This document shows, one piece after another, positions 45,656 through 56,250 of a stretch of DNA of 64,000 nt. The translations under genes were made by a program, and so were the position numbers. The notes under the pieces were generated by a model. The model saw only the letters and a program-made list of their open reading frames with translations. It made no database searches and had not been told where the DNA came from. Source of the stretch: Steroidobacteraceae bacterium (GTDB taxonomy: Bacteria > Pseudomonadota > Gammaproteobacteria > Steroidobacterales > Steroidobacteraceae); contig JADGHX010000005.1 of assembly GCA_019683695.1 (NCBI GenBank), positions 1-64,000 of the forward strand, given 5' to 3'. Position 1 is the stretch's first letter; every line of letters begins with the position of its first letter.

Positions 45656-48535
45656 ATGACAGCGATCGACGAACGAGGCAACGGAGACAGCGCGACGGCC
45701 GGCGGGACCGACATGCCGACGCCGAACCGCTCCGGCTCACGCGCCGGCGCCTTCCTGGAGCGCTTCAATCGCCCCGTCACGATCGTGGCAGCCGTTGCGA
45801 TCCTGCTGTTCGACAACCTCATCCAGACGTCACTCGGCCCGGCCTATGTGACCGTGGTCATTCTCAGTCTGTGGGCACCGCGCACACGTGACACGTATCT
45901 GGCAGCCATGCTCTGCACGGTCTTCCTGCTGCTCGACATGGCGCTCGCGCATCCGCCGCCGGACCTTTTGTGGCTCATGGTTTCGCACCGTGCGCTTGCC
46001 ATTGCCGTGATCTGGATGACTGCGCTCATGTGCCTGTGGCGCAAGCGGCAGGAGCAGGAAGACGCGCGCGTGCTCGCCCAGGCGGAACGGGCGCTCACCG
46101 AGAGCCGCGAAGTCCTGACGGCCCTTGCGCGCGCGGAGAAGGCGGAGGAAGCACATCGTCAGGCCGAAGCGCGCCTCGCGCGCGCCATTCGCGGCACGAG
46201 CGACGGCCCGTGGGAATACGAGATCGCCACGCAGCAGTACTGGCTCGCACCACAATGGCGCGAAATGCTCGGCTACAGCGAGGACGACTTGCGGAACCCG
46301 ACGCTGGAGACGATGCGGCAACTCATCCACCCGGAGGACCTGCCGATTCAGCAGGCCGCGTTCGAGCGCTGTATCCAGACAGCCGGCGTGTACGACGCGG
46401 AATTCCGTGCTCGCACGAAGAGTGGCGAGTACCGCTGGTTCCGCTCGCGCGGCATCTGCGACACGGACGAGAACGGTCGTCCGCAGCGTGTATCCGGCGC
46501 TCTGCAGGACATCACCGAGCGTCGCGAGTATCAGCACGCGCTCATCGAAGCGCGCGAAGCCTCGGCGGCGGCCAATCGGGCCAAGAGCGAATTCCTCGCC
46601 AACATGAGCCACGAGATCCGCACACCGATGAACGGCGTCATCGGCATGACGGAGCTGCTGCTCGACACGGACCTCGACCCCTCCCAGCGCGACTACACCG
46701 AAACCATCCGCGACAGCGCGACGGCGCTGCTCACCGTCATCAACGACATCCTCGACTTCTCGAAGATCGAGGCCGGCAAGCTCGATCTCGAGCACATCGA
46801 GCTCGATCTGCGCGACACGGTCGAGGACGTGGCGCGCCTGCTCGCGATCCAGGCGCACGGCAAGGGGCTCGAGCTCACCGCGCACATCGACCCGGCGGTG
46901 CCGGACCTCGTGAAGGGCGACCCCGCGCGGCTGCGCCAGATTCTCGTGAACCTCGGCAGCAACGCGGTGAAGTTCACCGCGAAGGGCGAGGTGGCCATCG
47001 AGGTGAAGGTGGCCGAATCCACGCCCGACAGCACGCTCATCCGCTGCGAGGTGCGCGACACCGGCCCGGGCATCCCGAAGGACAGGCAGGCCGCGCTGTT
47101 CCAGCCCTTCTCGCAGGTGGACGCCTCCACGACGCGCAAGTTTGGCGGCACGGGTCTCGGTCTCTCGATCGTGAAGCGCCTGGCGGAGCTGATGGGCGGC
47201 GAGGCGGGCCTCGAAAGCACGGAAGGCGTCGGCTCGACGTTCTGGTTCACCGCTCGCGTGGGCGTTGCGGAGCGACGGCACATCGATGCCCAGGCCCAGC
47301 ATGAGATCCTGAAAGGGCTGCGCGTGCTCGTCGTGGACGACAACGCCACCAATCGCAAGGTGCTCGCCGGGCAGCTCGAAGCCTGCGGCATCGAGCCGGT
47401 GTGTGTCGCCACCGCGCAGGACGCCCTGCAGGAGCTGGTCGATGCCACCGTGCAGAACTCCCCGTTCCAGGTGGCGCTGCTCGACTATCACATGCCCGAG
47501 TGCGACGGCGAGCAGCTCGGCCGGCTCATCCGCACGTACGATCATCTGACGCAAACGCGTCTCGTGCTGCTCACGTCCTCGGGTCACCGCGGCGATGCGC
47601 AGCGGTTCGCGGAGCTGGGCTTCGCCGGCTACCTCGTCAAGCCCATCACCCGGCGCGATCTCACGGCGTGCCTGAGCCTCATCATGTCGAACAGCGCCGA
47701 GTCGTGGAAACGCCGCGCGCAGCCGCTCGTCACGCGCCATCAGGTGCGCGCGGTGCGGCTCGACGTGGAGCGCCGCATCCTGCTCGCCGAGGACAACCCG
47801 GTGAACCAGAAGGTGGCGCGCATGGTGCTCGAGAAGCTCGGCCTGGAGGTCACCGTCGTCAACAACGGGCGGGAGGCCGTGGCCGCGTGGAAGGCCGGCG
47901 GCATCGATCTCATCCTCATGGACTGCCAGATGCCGGAGATGGATGGCTACGAGGCGACCCGCGAGATCCGCCGGCAGGAATACGGCCGCAAGGCCGTGCC
48001 CATCGTGGCCCTCACCGCCCATGCCATGAAGGGCGATGACGAGAAGTGCCGCGCAGCCGGCATGGACGACTACCTCACCAAGCCGCTCGACCGCGCGAAG
48101 CTCATCGCGTGCCTGGAGAAGCACCTCGGCCGCATCCAGTCCGCGCCGGACGGCGGGGCCGAGCCCGCCGCGTCCGAGGACGGCAGCGACGCGCCGGCGC
48201 CGGTCGACTGGTCGGCGTTCATGAAGTCGATGGATGGGGACGAGGCGCTCGCGCGCGAGCTGGTGGACCTGTTCATCGAAAGCGGGGACGAGTCCCTCTC
48301 CGCCATCCTCACGGCGCTCGGCATGCGCGACTACGCCGCCGTGAGCGCCCAGGCGCATTCCCTCAAGGGCGCCAGCGCGAACCTGCGAGCGACCGCCACC
48401 GCCACGGCCGCGGCGCGCCTGGAGGCCGCCGCCCGCTCGGGCGATGAGGCCCAGATCGATACGCTCGCGACGGCGCTCCAGGCCGAGGTCAACCGGACGA
48501 TCGAGTACCTGCGCGCGAAAGTCGCCTCGGCCTAG
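45656..48535 (+). CDS. Membrane hybrid sensor kinase: 4 TM, PAS, HisKA, HATPase, two receivers, HPt
   Basis: 959 residues. Four membrane helices (about 40-128) with no sizable periplasmic loop, a short coiled coil, one PAS-PAC module (about 170-300), HisKA with His319 in [15 protein letters not shown], HATPase_c ([44 protein letters not shown]), receiver 1 with Asp610 ([11 protein letters not shown]), receiver 2 with Asp756 ([11 protein letters not shown]), and HPt with His901 in [12 protein letters not shown]. The module order after PAS is the same as in the five-PAS kinase at 11184. It is a full phosphorelay in one protein; its output regulator is not adjacent. A separate MFS gene follows 91 bases later. 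Confidence 0.94.
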   Translation: MTAIDERGNGDSATAGGTDMPTPNRSGSRAGAFLERFNRPVTIVAAVAILLFDNLIQTSLGPAYVTVVILSLWAPRTRDTYLAAMLCTVFLLLDMALAHPPPDLLWLMVSHRALAIAVIWMTALMCLWRKRQEQEDARVLAQAERALTESREVLTALARAEKAEEAHRQAEARLARAIRGTSDGPWEYEIATQQYWLAPQWREMLGYSEDDLRNPTLETMRQLIHPEDLPIQQAAFERCIQTAGVYDAEFRARTKSGEYRWFRSRGICDTDENGRPQRVSGALQDITERREYQHALIEAREASAAANRAKSEFLANMSHEIRTPMNGVIGMTELLLDTDLDPSQRDYTETIRDSATALLTVINDILDFSKIEAGKLDLEHIELDLRDTVEDVARLLAIQAHGKGLELTAHIDPAVPDLVKGDPARLRQILVNLGSNAVKFTAKGEVAIEVKVAESTPDSTLIRCEVRDTGPGIPKDRQAALFQPFSQVDASTTRKFGGTGLGLSIVKRLAELMGGEAGLESTEGVGSTFWFTARVGVAERRHIDAQAQHEILKGLRVLVVDDNATNRKVLAGQLEACGIEPVCVATAQDALQELVDATVQNSPFQVALLDYHMPECDGEQLGRLIRTYDHLTQTRLVLLTSSGHRGDAQRFAELGFAGYLVKPITRRDLTACLSLIMSNSAESWKRRAQPLVTRHQVRAVRLDVERRILLAEDNPVNQKVARMVLEKLGLEVTVVNNGREAVAAWKAGGIDLILMDCQMPEMDGYEATREIRRQEYGRKAVPIVALTAHAMKGDDEKCRAAGMDDYLTKPLDRAKLIACLEKHLGRIQSAPDGGAEPAASEDGSDAPAPVDWSAFMKSMDGDEALARELVDLFIESGDESLSAILTALGMRDYAAVSAQAHSLKGASANLRATATATAAARLEAAARSGDEAQIDTLATALQAEVNRTIEYLRAKVASA

Positions 48536-48626
48536 CGGATTGCGCCGGTTGCCGGGTCGGCACCGGGCGACACTCACGCGGTCGCGGTATGATCCGCGCT
48601 CCCCCACTGGTCGAAGGTTTCATCGG

Positions 48627-50303
48627 GTGTCGGAGTCCTGGCGAGCCCATACGCTTGCGCCGTTTCGCTCGCGCACGTTTCTCAGGATCTGGTCGGCGAG
48701 CCTCGTCTCGAACTTCGGCAGCCTCATCCAGGCGGTGGGCGCCTCGTGGCTCATGACCTCGCTTGCGCCCTCGCCTGACTACGTGGCGCTCGTGCAGGCC
48801 TCGACCACGCTCCCGATCATGCTGCTCGCCCTGCCCTCCGGGGCGATCGCGGACATCTGGGACCGGCGCGTGATCATGCTGATCGCGCAGGCGCTGATGC
48901 TTGTGGTGTCCGTCGCGCTGGCGGTGGTCACGTACTACGACTCCATCACGCCGTGGACGCTGCTGATCATGACCTTCCTCATCGGCTGCGGCACGGCAAT
49001 GTACGGCCCGGCGTGGCAGTCCTCGGTGGGCGAGCAGGTGCCCCGCGAGCACATCCCCGCCGCCGTCGCGCTGAACACGATGTCATACAACCTGGCACGC
49101 AGCGCGGGGCCGGCCATCGGCGGGGTCATCGTGGCGGCCGCGGGCGCCTTTGCCGCATTCGTCGTCAACGCCTTCACCTACGTGGCGCTGCTGGTCACGC
49201 TCGCCACCTGGAAGCGGCCGAGGACCGAATCCCAGCTCCCGCCCGAGTCGATGCTCATGGCCATGAGCGCGGGCCTGCGGTACTCGCGCCTGTCGCCCGC
49301 CATTCGCGCCGTGCTCCTGCGCTCCGCCACGCTCGGCTTGCTCGGCAGCTCGATCTGGGCGCTCATGCCCCTCATCGCGAGGGACCTCCTGGAGGGCAGC
49401 GCGCGCACCTATGGCGTGCTCTTCGGCACGTTCGGCGTCGGCGCGGTGGTCGGCGCGGTGATGAGCACGGCCGCGCGCATGCGGTTTCGCAATGAAGACA
49501 TCGTGCGCGCCGGCACGGTGATGTTTGGCGTCACGGCCATCGTGTCCGCCTTCAGCCCGTGGATGCTGCTCACGTTGCTGGTGTTCTTCTTCGGGGGCGT
49601 CGCGTGGGTGCTGATGCTCTCCACGTTCAACATCACCATCCAGATGTCCTCGCCCCGCTGGGTCACGGGGCGGGCGCTCGCGATCTACCAGATGGCCACC
49701 TTCGGCGGCATGGCCCTGGGCAGCTGGCTCTGGGGCGAGCTGGCCGATGATTTCGGCCTGGTGACGGCGCTCGCGATCTCCGGCGTGCTGCTCTTTGCGT
49801 CCACGCTGCTGGGCTTCGCGGCGCCGCTGCCGCAATCGGAGGGGCTGAACCTCGCGCCCTCGCGCGGGCCGCTGCAGATCACGCCTCGCGTGGAGCTGGG
49901 TCCGGAGAGCGGGCGCGTGGTCGTCACGGTGGAATACCGCGTACACGAGCGCGATCAGGCCGACTTCGTGAAGGCCATGCAGGAGCTGCGTCGCATCCGC
50001 CGGCGCGACGGCGCGCGGCGCTGGATGCTTTTGCAGGACATGACCGAGCCGGAGCTCTGGATCGAGCGCTTCCACAGCCCGAGCTGGGTCGAGCATCTGC
50101 GACGCTACCACCGCTTCACGGTGGCGGACATGGAGATCGAGCGCCGCGCCGTGGCGTTCCACCGGGGCAACGAGCCGCCGAAGATCCGTCATCTGCTCGA
50201 GCGGCCCGCGGGCGAGCTGCCCACGCGCACCGAAGCGCAGCAGCTCGGCGAGCGCGCCGTCGTCAGCGACCCGAATCTGCCTTCGAGCGCCGGACGCACC
50301 TGA
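48627..50303 (+). CDS. MFS exporter of the MFS_3 family with C-terminal alpha/beta-barrel-like domain
   Basis: GTG 48627 starts SESWRAHTLAPFRSRTF; 558 residues. About 12 membrane helices cover about 20-400, with MFS_3 features: FRIW-like TFLRIWSASLVSNFGSLIQAVGASW, TTLPIMLLALPSGAIADIWDRR, ARSAGPAIGGVI. The cytoplasmic tail (about 430-545) has GRVVVTVEYRVHERDQADFVKAM, then RRDGARRWMLLQDMTEPELWIERF and SWVEHLRRYHRFT, which resemble the dimeric alpha/beta barrel of antibiotic biosynthesis monooxygenases. MFS_3 members, such as enterobactin exporter EntS, pump out small molecules; the tail's role is unknown. Substrate unknown. It shares a stop-codon inverted repeat with the convergent phosphatase. 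Confidence 0.88.
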   Translation: MSESWRAHTLAPFRSRTFLRIWSASLVSNFGSLIQAVGASWLMTSLAPSPDYVALVQASTTLPIMLLALPSGAIADIWDRRVIMLIAQALMLVVSVALAVVTYYDSITPWTLLIMTFLIGCGTAMYGPAWQSSVGEQVPREHIPAAVALNTMSYNLARSAGPAIGGVIVAAAGAFAAFVVNAFTYVALLVTLATWKRPRTESQLPPESMLMAMSAGLRYSRLSPAIRAVLLRSATLGLLGSSIWALMPLIARDLLEGSARTYGVLFGTFGVGAVVGAVMSTAARMRFRNEDIVRAGTVMFGVTAIVSAFSPWMLLTLLVFFFGGVAWVLMLSTFNITIQMSSPRWVTGRALAIYQMATFGGMALGSWLWGELADDFGLVTALAISGVLLFASTLLGFAAPLPQSEGLNLAPSRGPLQITPRVELGPESGRVVVTVEYRVHERDQADFVKAMQELRRIRRRDGARRWMLLQDMTEPELWIERFHSPSWVEHLRRYHRFTVADMEIERRAVAFHRGNEPPKIRHLLERPAGELPTRTEAQQLGERAVVSDPNLPSSAGRT

Positions 50304-50333
50304 AGGCCTTCACAGGGCGTCGGAGCCTTCAGG
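50299..50333. terminator. Inverted repeat containing both stop codons of a convergent pair
   Basis: CCTGAAGGC (50299-50307) and GCCTTCAGG (50325-50333) pair over 9 bases. The left arm holds TGA of the MFS gene (50301-50303) and the right arm TCA, TGA on the minus strand, of the phosphatase (50329-50331). A smaller overlapping palindrome TGAAGGCCTTCA sits at 50301-50312. No T-tract. Confidence 0.5.
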
Positions 50334-51207
50334 GCACGTGCATCGGGACCAGCGCGGCTTCCTGCGCACAGCGTTGCGCATCCGGCGGCGGTCCCTTGCG
50401 GCGCAGCTCCGCGAGCTCAGCGCGCGCCGCCTCGATGTCCGCCCGGTACTCGGCGGACGCGGCAACCCGCGCCATGACGGCCGATGCAGTGAGGCGGCCC
50501 GCATCCACGGCGCTCGGGTGGTGCATGCCACAGACCACGCGGCTGTCCCCGAAGGCGCGACCGCGCGCCAGGATCGCGCTCGCCCGATCGGGGTCGGCTT
50601 CGGCGAGCACGAGCGCCCAGGTCCACCCCAGAACGGAGTGGCCGGACGGGTAATCCGAGCTGCGCCCGACGGACTCGGGCGGCACGCACGTCACGCCCGC
50701 ATCGATCTGGAACGGCCTCTTCTTGCCGAAATGCTCCTTGGCAACGCCGGCTGCCCGGCCCGTGTCACGCGTTGCCTTTTGAGCCACGTGCAGGAGCTTG
50801 GGCGCATTGTCAGGCGTGAGCTCCACACCCACGGCACACGAGAAGTCGCGCAGCAGGTCCGATGGTGAGCCCGCAGCATCCTGCACAGCCATTGCCCAGC
50901 GAGCGGTGCCCTGGAGCTTGCGCGTTTCGCGGAAAATCTCGCGCTCGGCAGCGTAGCGGGCATCCCCCTTCTCCGGCGGCGGTGGAAGGATCGCCAGGAT
51001 GTCGATGGCATCGGGTGCCAGATACCCGGGCGGCCGGATGCCTGGGCCGCTCGCGGGCGCCGTTCCACCCGGCATGGACGCATTGACCGGCGCAGCTGCG
51101 GAACCCCCATCGGCCACCGCTGCGAATGCCGCGCCTGCAAGCGCAAGCGCGAAGCCGCCCAGGCAGGTGCCGCACGCACGCAGCGCGAATCGCGTTCTTC
51201 TTCTCAC
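50329..51207 (-). CDS. Class A-type nonspecific acid phosphatase (PAP2 superfamily)
   Basis: 292 residues with a signal peptide (about 1-31, LGGFALALAGAAFA). The three phosphatase motifs are visible: K-x6-RP in KEHFGKKRPF, PSGH in SDYPSGHSVLGW, and SR-x5-H in SRVVCGMHHPSAVDAG. In the last motif the usual Asp four residues after the His (H-x3-D) reads Ala, with another Asp two residues further on. Family enzymes cleave phosphate monoesters in the periplasm at acid pH through a phospho-His intermediate; the Ala could lower activity. It shares the minus strand with a zinc peptidase 29 bases upstream, so they may be co-transcribed. Confidence 0.88.
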   Translation of the reverse strand: MRRRTRFALRACGTCLGGFALALAGAAFAAVADGGSAAAPVNASMPGGTAPASGPGIRPPGYLAPDAIDILAILPPPPEKGDARYAAEREIFRETRKLQGTARWAMAVQDAAGSPSDLLRDFSCAVGVELTPDNAPKLLHVAQKATRDTGRAAGVAKEHFGKKRPFQIDAGVTCVPPESVGRSSDYPSGHSVLGWTWALVLAEADPDRASAILARGRAFGDSRVVCGMHHPSAVDAGRLTASAVMARVAASAEYRADIEAARAELAELRRKGPPPDAQRCAQEAALVPMHVP

Positions 51208-51236
51208 GTCGCCCCCCTTTCAGCGGTTCTCGTGGT

Positions 51237-53321
51237 TCACCAGATCGACACGCGTTCCTCGGGCGGCAGGTAAAGCTTGTCTCCCGGCTGCACGCCGAAC
51301 GCCTTGTACCAGGCGTCCATGTTGCGCACCGGACCGTTCACGCGGAAGTACACGGGGCTGTGCACGTCGGACATGACCATCTCGCGCATGACCCCGTCGC
51401 GATACTTTGCGCGCCACACCTGCGCCCACGAGAGGAAGAAGCGCTGATCGCCGGTCAGGCCATCGATCACCGGCGGCTCCTTGCCCTTCAGCGAAAGACG
51501 ATAGGCGTGATAGGCCATGTTGAGGCCGCCCAGGTCGCCGATGTTCTCACCGAGCGTGCTCGCGCCGTTCACCTTGAGCCCCGGCAGCGCCTCATACTCC
51601 GAATACTGGCTCACGAGCTTCTTCGCGCGCGCCTCGAACGCCGCGCTGTCGGCCGGCGTCCACCAGTCGTGCAGACTTCCGTCCGGGCCGAACTTGCGGC
51701 CCTGGTCGTCGAAGCCGTGGCCGATCTCGTGGCCGATCACCGCGCCGATCGCGCCGTAATTCACGGCATCGTCCGCGTTCGGATCGAAGAACGGCGGCTC
51801 GAGGATCGCCGCGGGGAACACGATCTCGTTGTTCTGCGGGTTGTAGTACGCGTTGATCTCCTGCGGATTCATGAACCACTCGGAGCGGTCCACCGGCTGG
51901 TCGAGCCGCGCCACCTGGCGATGCCAGTCCCACAGCGCCGCGCGGCGCACGTTGCCGATCAGATCGTCGCGCTTCACCTCGAGCGTCGAGTAGTCCTTCC
52001 ACTTGTCGGGATAGCCGATCTTCGGCAGGAAGGTGGCGAGCTTCTCGTGCGCGCGCTTCTTCGTCTCATCCGTCATCCACGTGAGCGCGTCCAGGCGCTC
52101 CGCAAGCGCGGCGCGCAGGTTGGCGACGAGCTCTTCCATCTTCGCCTTGGATTCGGGCGGGAAGTATTTCGCGACATACACCTGCGCCACCTGCTCACCC
52201 AGCGCGCCGTTCACCGCATCTACCGCACGCTTCCAGCGTTCCCGCTGCTTGGGCTGGCCACGGAGCGTCGCGCCGTAGAACCCGAAACGCAGATCGTCGA
52301 ATCGCTTCGGCAGGTATGCCGCGTGATTGTTCAGGTGATGGAATGTCAGGTAATCCTTGATCGTGTCGAGCGACGTGGAGCCCACCAGTTTGGCAATGTC
52401 GCGCACGGCGCTGAGCTCGCCCACGACCACGGCCTTGCGTGACCCCAGCTCCGCGGCATCGAGGAACGCCTGCCAGTCGAAGCCGGGCGCCTCCGCGCGC
52501 AACTGCTCCACCGTGCGCGGGTTGTACATCGCCTCCACGTCGCGCCGCTTTTCGATCGGCCAGCTCACCTTCGCGATGGCGGTCTCGAACGCCATGATGC
52601 GCTTCGCCTTGCTCTTCGTGTCCGCGCTGCCGGCCAGCTCGAGCATGTTGGCAATGTAGGCTTCGTACTTCGCGCGGATCTCCGCAAGCTGCGGATCGTC
52701 CTTCACGTAGTAGTCGCGATCCGGCAGACCGAGGCCGCCCTGACCGATGCTCACCGTGTACACGTTCGGGTTCTTGAGGTCCGGGCCCATGCCAATATCA
52801 AAAGTGGACGGATACCCGGGCGAGCCGAACAGCGTGGCCACGTCCTTGCGCGTGCGAAGCGCAGCGATGCGGTCGAGCTCGGCCTTCACCGGCGTCAGGC
52901 CCTTCGCCTCGAGGGTCGCTTCATCCATGAAGCTCGCGTAGTAATCGCCGATCTTCTGCTCGGGCGTGCCGGGCGCGGGGTGCGAGGCCGCGGCCTGCTC
53001 GATGATGTCGCGCACCCGGTTCTGGGACTGCTCGTCGAGCTTGGTGAAGATGCCGAAGCTCGAGCGATCCTCGGGAATCGTGAAATGATCGAACCACGTG
53101 CCGTTCGCGTACGCGAAGAAATCGTCTCCCGGCTTCACCGAGAGCTTCCGCGCGGTGAGATCGAGCCCGAAGTCGCCGATCGCCGCCTTTTTTGGCGCAG
53201 GCACCGCCGCTGGCGGCGCCGAGGGTGCCGCCGCGCCTTGTGCAAGCGGCTGAACGCCCGGCGTCGTGCAGCCCACGGCGAGGGCGGCAAGCGTGAGGGC
53301 AGCGAGTCTGCGTGACTTCAT
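51237..53321 (-). CDS. M13-family zinc metallopeptidase lipoprotein (PepO/neprilysin-like)
   Basis: ATG 53321 gives a lipoprotein leader with lipobox AVGC at about residue 17; 694 residues. The N-terminal domain starts LDLTARKLSVKPGDDFFAYANGTWFD. The zinc motif is H531-EIG-H535, the third ligand E592 is in GENIGDLGGL, and NAYYNPQNNEIVFPAAIL and the C-terminal PVRNMDAWYKAFGVQPGDKLY are typical. The C-terminal W of the family is present. M13 enzymes cleave short peptides outside the cytoplasm. It sits in the envelope facing the periplasm or the surface. The frame is open upstream to 53717 but that part is not peptidase-like. Confidence 0.94.
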   Translation of the reverse strand: MKSRRLAALTLAALAVGCTTPGVQPLAQGAAAPSAPPAAVPAPKKAAIGDFGLDLTARKLSVKPGDDFFAYANGTWFDHFTIPEDRSSFGIFTKLDEQSQNRVRDIIEQAAASHPAPGTPEQKIGDYYASFMDEATLEAKGLTPVKAELDRIAALRTRKDVATLFGSPGYPSTFDIGMGPDLKNPNVYTVSIGQGGLGLPDRDYYVKDDPQLAEIRAKYEAYIANMLELAGSADTKSKAKRIMAFETAIAKVSWPIEKRRDVEAMYNPRTVEQLRAEAPGFDWQAFLDAAELGSRKAVVVGELSAVRDIAKLVGSTSLDTIKDYLTFHHLNNHAAYLPKRFDDLRFGFYGATLRGQPKQRERWKRAVDAVNGALGEQVAQVYVAKYFPPESKAKMEELVANLRAALAERLDALTWMTDETKKRAHEKLATFLPKIGYPDKWKDYSTLEVKRDDLIGNVRRAALWDWHRQVARLDQPVDRSEWFMNPQEINAYYNPQNNEIVFPAAILEPPFFDPNADDAVNYGAIGAVIGHEIGHGFDDQGRKFGPDGSLHDWWTPADSAAFEARAKKLVSQYSEYEALPGLKVNGASTLGENIGDLGGLNMAYHAYRLSLKGKEPPVIDGLTGDQRFFLSWAQVWRAKYRDGVMREMVMSDVHSPVYFRVNGPVRNMDAWYKAFGVQPGDKLYLPPEERVSIW

Positions 53322-53523
53322 GGGAACGTACCTGCGGAGGCTTGAGCGGCCGGTAATGATACCGGCGACGGACCGGCACGCGTGGAACGTTCGTCGTCGG
53401 GTTGCGACAGTCCGACGCACGCGCCAGGGCTCGAGGCACTTGAGACGCAACCGGGATCGCTTCTTGCGCCGCAACCTGAAGCCTCGCGATGCGAGGCCAG
53501 CCGAAGCGGAGCGGAGAACCGGT

Positions 53524-53871
53524 ATGACGGAACTGCTGATGAGAGCCGCGCGCCAGCTCGGCGTGCCCACCGAGGTGAGTGCCGGGCCAGGTCCCGGGCT
53601 GCCCGGCGCGAGTATCTGGGCGCGCTGGCCACGCGACCCTCGCGACATCGCACAGGACGTGCTCGAACACCTCACTCGAACCAGTGCGGATGCCACCGTG
53701 GTACCGGTGCCAGGCACGTCGCTATGGCGCGCGCGTCAGGGCGAGTGGTCCCACGTCGGCCTCTTTGAAGAAGCCATTGCGCATCTTGCAGAGCACATTC
53801 TGGAGCGGTCTCGCAATACGCGTCGCTCCGGCAGACTGTCTTCGGCAGCTCATCGCAATTCCATTCGTTGA
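53524..53871 (+). CDS. Hypothetical protein, 115 residues
   Basis: Starts at ATG 53524 (MTELLMRAARQLGVPTEV). I recognise no family. No signal or membrane segment. It has MRAARQLGVPTEVSAG, WPRDPRDIAQDVLEHL and EEAIAHLAEHILER, so helices seem likely, with a short basic tail ending SSAAHRNSIR. It is divergent from the M13 gene and overlaps the TTG (53868) that would extend egtB. Its Shine-Dalgarno is only GGAG. It could be a genuine small gene in the egtBD operon or a chance frame. Confidence 0.5.
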   Translation: MTELLMRAARQLGVPTEVSAGPGPGLPGASIWARWPRDPRDIAQDVLEHLTRTSADATVVPVPGTSLWRARQGEWSHVGLFEEAIAHLAEHILERSRNTRRSGRLSSAAHRNSIR

Positions 53872-53936
53872 CTGCACACGCAGTCCGCTTGCCACCAGAT
53901 TGCCAACCGTCGCCCGGCCCGGAGGGTTCCGTTCGT

Positions 53937-55244
53937 ATGCTTCGCAATCGCGTCCGCAGTTCGCCCACCGTTGTCGCCGGCGGGCTCGATGCATCGTCTC
54001 TTGCCGCGCGTTTCCGACGAGTGCGCGCCACCACCGAGACGCTGTGCCGCCCGCTCGCAACGGATGACTACTCCATCCAGTCGATGCCGGATGCGAGCCC
54101 GGCCAAATGGCACCTTGCGCATACGACGTGGTTCTTCGAAGAGTTCGTGCTGCAGCACTCGCTCGCGGGATACGAGTTCTTCGATCCGGCGTATCGCTAT
54201 CTCTTCAATTCGTACTACGAGGCCGTGGGCCCGCGACACGCGCGCGCTGAACGCGGGATGCTGTCGCGACCCACGATCGAGCAGATCTGGGCCTATCGCG
54301 CGTATGTCGATGAAGAGATGCAGAGCCTGCTCGACTCCGACGCGCTGTTGCCGGAAATGCATGCCGTCGTAACCCTCGGGCTGCATCACGAACAGCAGCA
54401 TCAGGAGCTGCTGCTCACGGACATCAAGCATCTTTTCTCACGCAACCCGCTGCGGCCGGCTTACGCGGCGGCGGCCGCCCCTGCCTCGCGCTCGCCGGCG
54501 CCGCTGGCGTTCGTCGAATTCGATGGGGGACTGGTGGAGGCGGGTTACATCGGCGGCGGCTTCTGCTTCGACAATGAGCAGCCGCGGCATCGGGTGTTCC
54601 TCGAGCCCTTCCGCATCGCCAATCGCCTCACGACGAATGGCGAGTACCTGGAGTTCATCCGCGCGGGCGGCTATGACCGGCCGGATGTGTGGCTCTCGGA
54701 TGGCTGGGCGTGGGTCCAGCGCGAGCAGTGCCGGCGGCCGCTGTACTGGTCCGACTCCCTCGACGAGGAGTTCACGCTCGCCGGGCCGCGTCCTCTCGAT
54801 CCGCACGCACCGGTGTGTCATCTGAGCTTCTACGAAGCCGATGCCTTCGCGCGCTGGGCGGGCGCCAGACTGCCGACCGAGTTCGAATGGGAGCACGTGG
54901 CCGCACAGGCGCCCCTGCGCGGCTGTTTCCTGGAGGCGGGCACCTGGCATCCGGTCGCTGCTGCGGAGCAGGAGGAGGGTTCGCGGAACCCCGCGCCGGT
55001 CCGGCAGTTGTTCGGCGACGTGTGGGAATGGACCGCTTCGGCCTATGCACCCTATCCCGGCTTCCGCCCACTGTCCGGCGCACTCGGTGAATACAACGGG
55101 AAGTTCATGGTGAACCAGCTCGTGCTTCGTGGGGGCTCGTGTGCCACGCCACAGAGCCACATACGCGTGACATACCGCAACTTCTTCTATCCGACCGCGC
55201 GCTGGCAGTTCAGCGGCTTGCGGCTCGCGGCGGACGTGCGCTGA
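53937..55244 (+). CDS. egtB: Ergothioneine biosynthesis sulfoxide synthase EgtB
   Basis: ATG 53937 has GGAGGG upstream; a TTG at 53868 adds 23 residues with no family similarity. 435 residues. The DinB-like N-terminal domain has WHLAHTTWFFEEF and the iron motif H151-EQQ-H155-Q-E157, with His62 as a probable third ligand. The formylglycine-generating-enzyme-like (FGE-sulfatase) domain has GRLTTNGEY-like IANRLTTNGEYLEF, PVCHLSFYEADAFARWAGARLPTEFEWE, DVWEWTASAY and LRGGSCATP, RVTYRNFFYP. EgtB joins hercynine to a cysteine-containing thiol using O2. EgtD follows with TGATG overlap. No egtA, egtC or egtE is next to it. Confidence 0.95.
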   Translation: MLRNRVRSSPTVVAGGLDASSLAARFRRVRATTETLCRPLATDDYSIQSMPDASPAKWHLAHTTWFFEEFVLQHSLAGYEFFDPAYRYLFNSYYEAVGPRHARAERGMLSRPTIEQIWAYRAYVDEEMQSLLDSDALLPEMHAVVTLGLHHEQQHQELLLTDIKHLFSRNPLRPAYAAAAAPASRSPAPLAFVEFDGGLVEAGYIGGGFCFDNEQPRHRVFLEPFRIANRLTTNGEYLEFIRAGGYDRPDVWLSDGWAWVQREQCRRPLYWSDSLDEEFTLAGPRPLDPHAPVCHLSFYEADAFARWAGARLPTEFEWEHVAAQAPLRGCFLEAGTWHPVAAAEQEEGSRNPAPVRQLFGDVWEWTASAYAPYPGFRPLSGALGEYNGKFMVNQLVLRGGSCATPQSHIRVTYRNFFYPTARWQFSGLRLAADVR

Positions 55245-56227
55245 TGTCGCACCAGGGACTCCACGCTCACCTGCGCACCCGGGAGCGGACGCATCCAGAG
55301 TTGGTGCTCGTGGCGAACGTGCTCGCGGGTCTGCGCGAGACCCCGAAGCGCATCGCTCCGGTGTATTTCTACGACGCGGTGGGCTCCGCGCTCTTCGACC
55401 GGATCTGCGAGCTTCCCGAGTACTACCTCACGCGCACGGAAACACAGATCCTGCGCGATGACGGCGCGGACATGGCCGACCAGATCGGCGAGAACGTGCT
55501 GCTGGTGGAGTTCGGCAGCGGGTCGAGCATCAAGACCCGACTACTGCTCGATCGGCTGCGCACCGTGGCCGCCTATGTTCCGGTGGATATTTCCCGGAGC
55601 CACCTGCTGGCCGCCGCGCAGCGCATCGCCTCCGCGTATCCGCACGTCGAGGTGCTGCCGGTGTGTGCGGATTTCACCAAACCCTTCACGGTGCCCACGC
55701 CGCGCCGGGCGCCCACTCGCATCGTGGTCTTCTTTCCGGGCTCGACGATCGGGAACTTCGATCCGCAGGACGCCGTGAATCTGCTCCGCCTGATGCGGGA
55801 TATCGCAGGACCTGCGGGCGGCTTGCTCCTCGGTGCGGATCTCGTGAAGGACGCTGCGATCATGGTGCGCGCGTACGACGATGCCGCCGGGGTCACGGCG
55901 GCGTTCAATCGCAACGTGCTCCAGCGATTCAATAACGAGCTGGACGCGGATTTCGACGTCACGAGCTTCAGGCATCGTGCGGTGTGGAACGCGGCGGCGA
56001 GCCGCATCGAGATGCACCTGCTCAGCACGCGCCGACAGCGCGTCACGCTCGCGGGCGAATCCATCGAGCTCGACGAAGGCGAGTGCATCGTCACCGAGCA
56101 CTGCCACAAGTACACGCTCGCAGCGATCCGCGAGCAGGCCCGTCACGCAGGTTGGGCAGCCCGCCAGCACTGGCTCGACGCAAACCAGTACTTCAGCCTC
56201 ACGTACCTGGAGGCGGTCGACCGCTAG
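55244..56227 (+). CDS. egtD: L-histidine N-alpha-methyltransferase EgtD
   Basis: ATG 55244 overlaps the egtB stop by one base (TGATG), so translation is coupled. 327 residues. Family segments: [36 protein letters not shown]-binding [47 protein letters not shown] and [10 protein letters not shown]. It trimethylates histidine to hercynine, the substrate of EgtB. Together they make the core of ergothioneine, a thiol antioxidant. A putative promoter and apt follow 23 bases downstream. Confidence 0.96.
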   Translation: MSHQGLHAHLRTRERTHPELVLVANVLAGLRETPKRIAPVYFYDAVGSALFDRICELPEYYLTRTETQILRDDGADMADQIGENVLLVEFGSGSSIKTRLLLDRLRTVAAYVPVDISRSHLLAAAQRIASAYPHVEVLPVCADFTKPFTVPTPRRAPTRIVVFFPGSTIGNFDPQDAVNLLRLMRDIAGPAGGLLLGADLVKDAAIMVRAYDDAAGVTAAFNRNVLQRFNNELDADFDVTSFRHRAVWNAAASRIEMHLLSTRRQRVTLAGESIELDEGECIVTEHCHKYTLAAIREQARHAGWAARQHWLDANQYFSLTYLEAVDR

Positions 56228-56250
56228 CGGGTCTGTTCTACAATGGAGCG

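Noticed and set aside
45830-48607. 925-residue minus-strand frame across the second hybrid kinase
   Set aside because: No domain in the translation, while the plus strand encodes an intact kinase with every phosphorelay residue.
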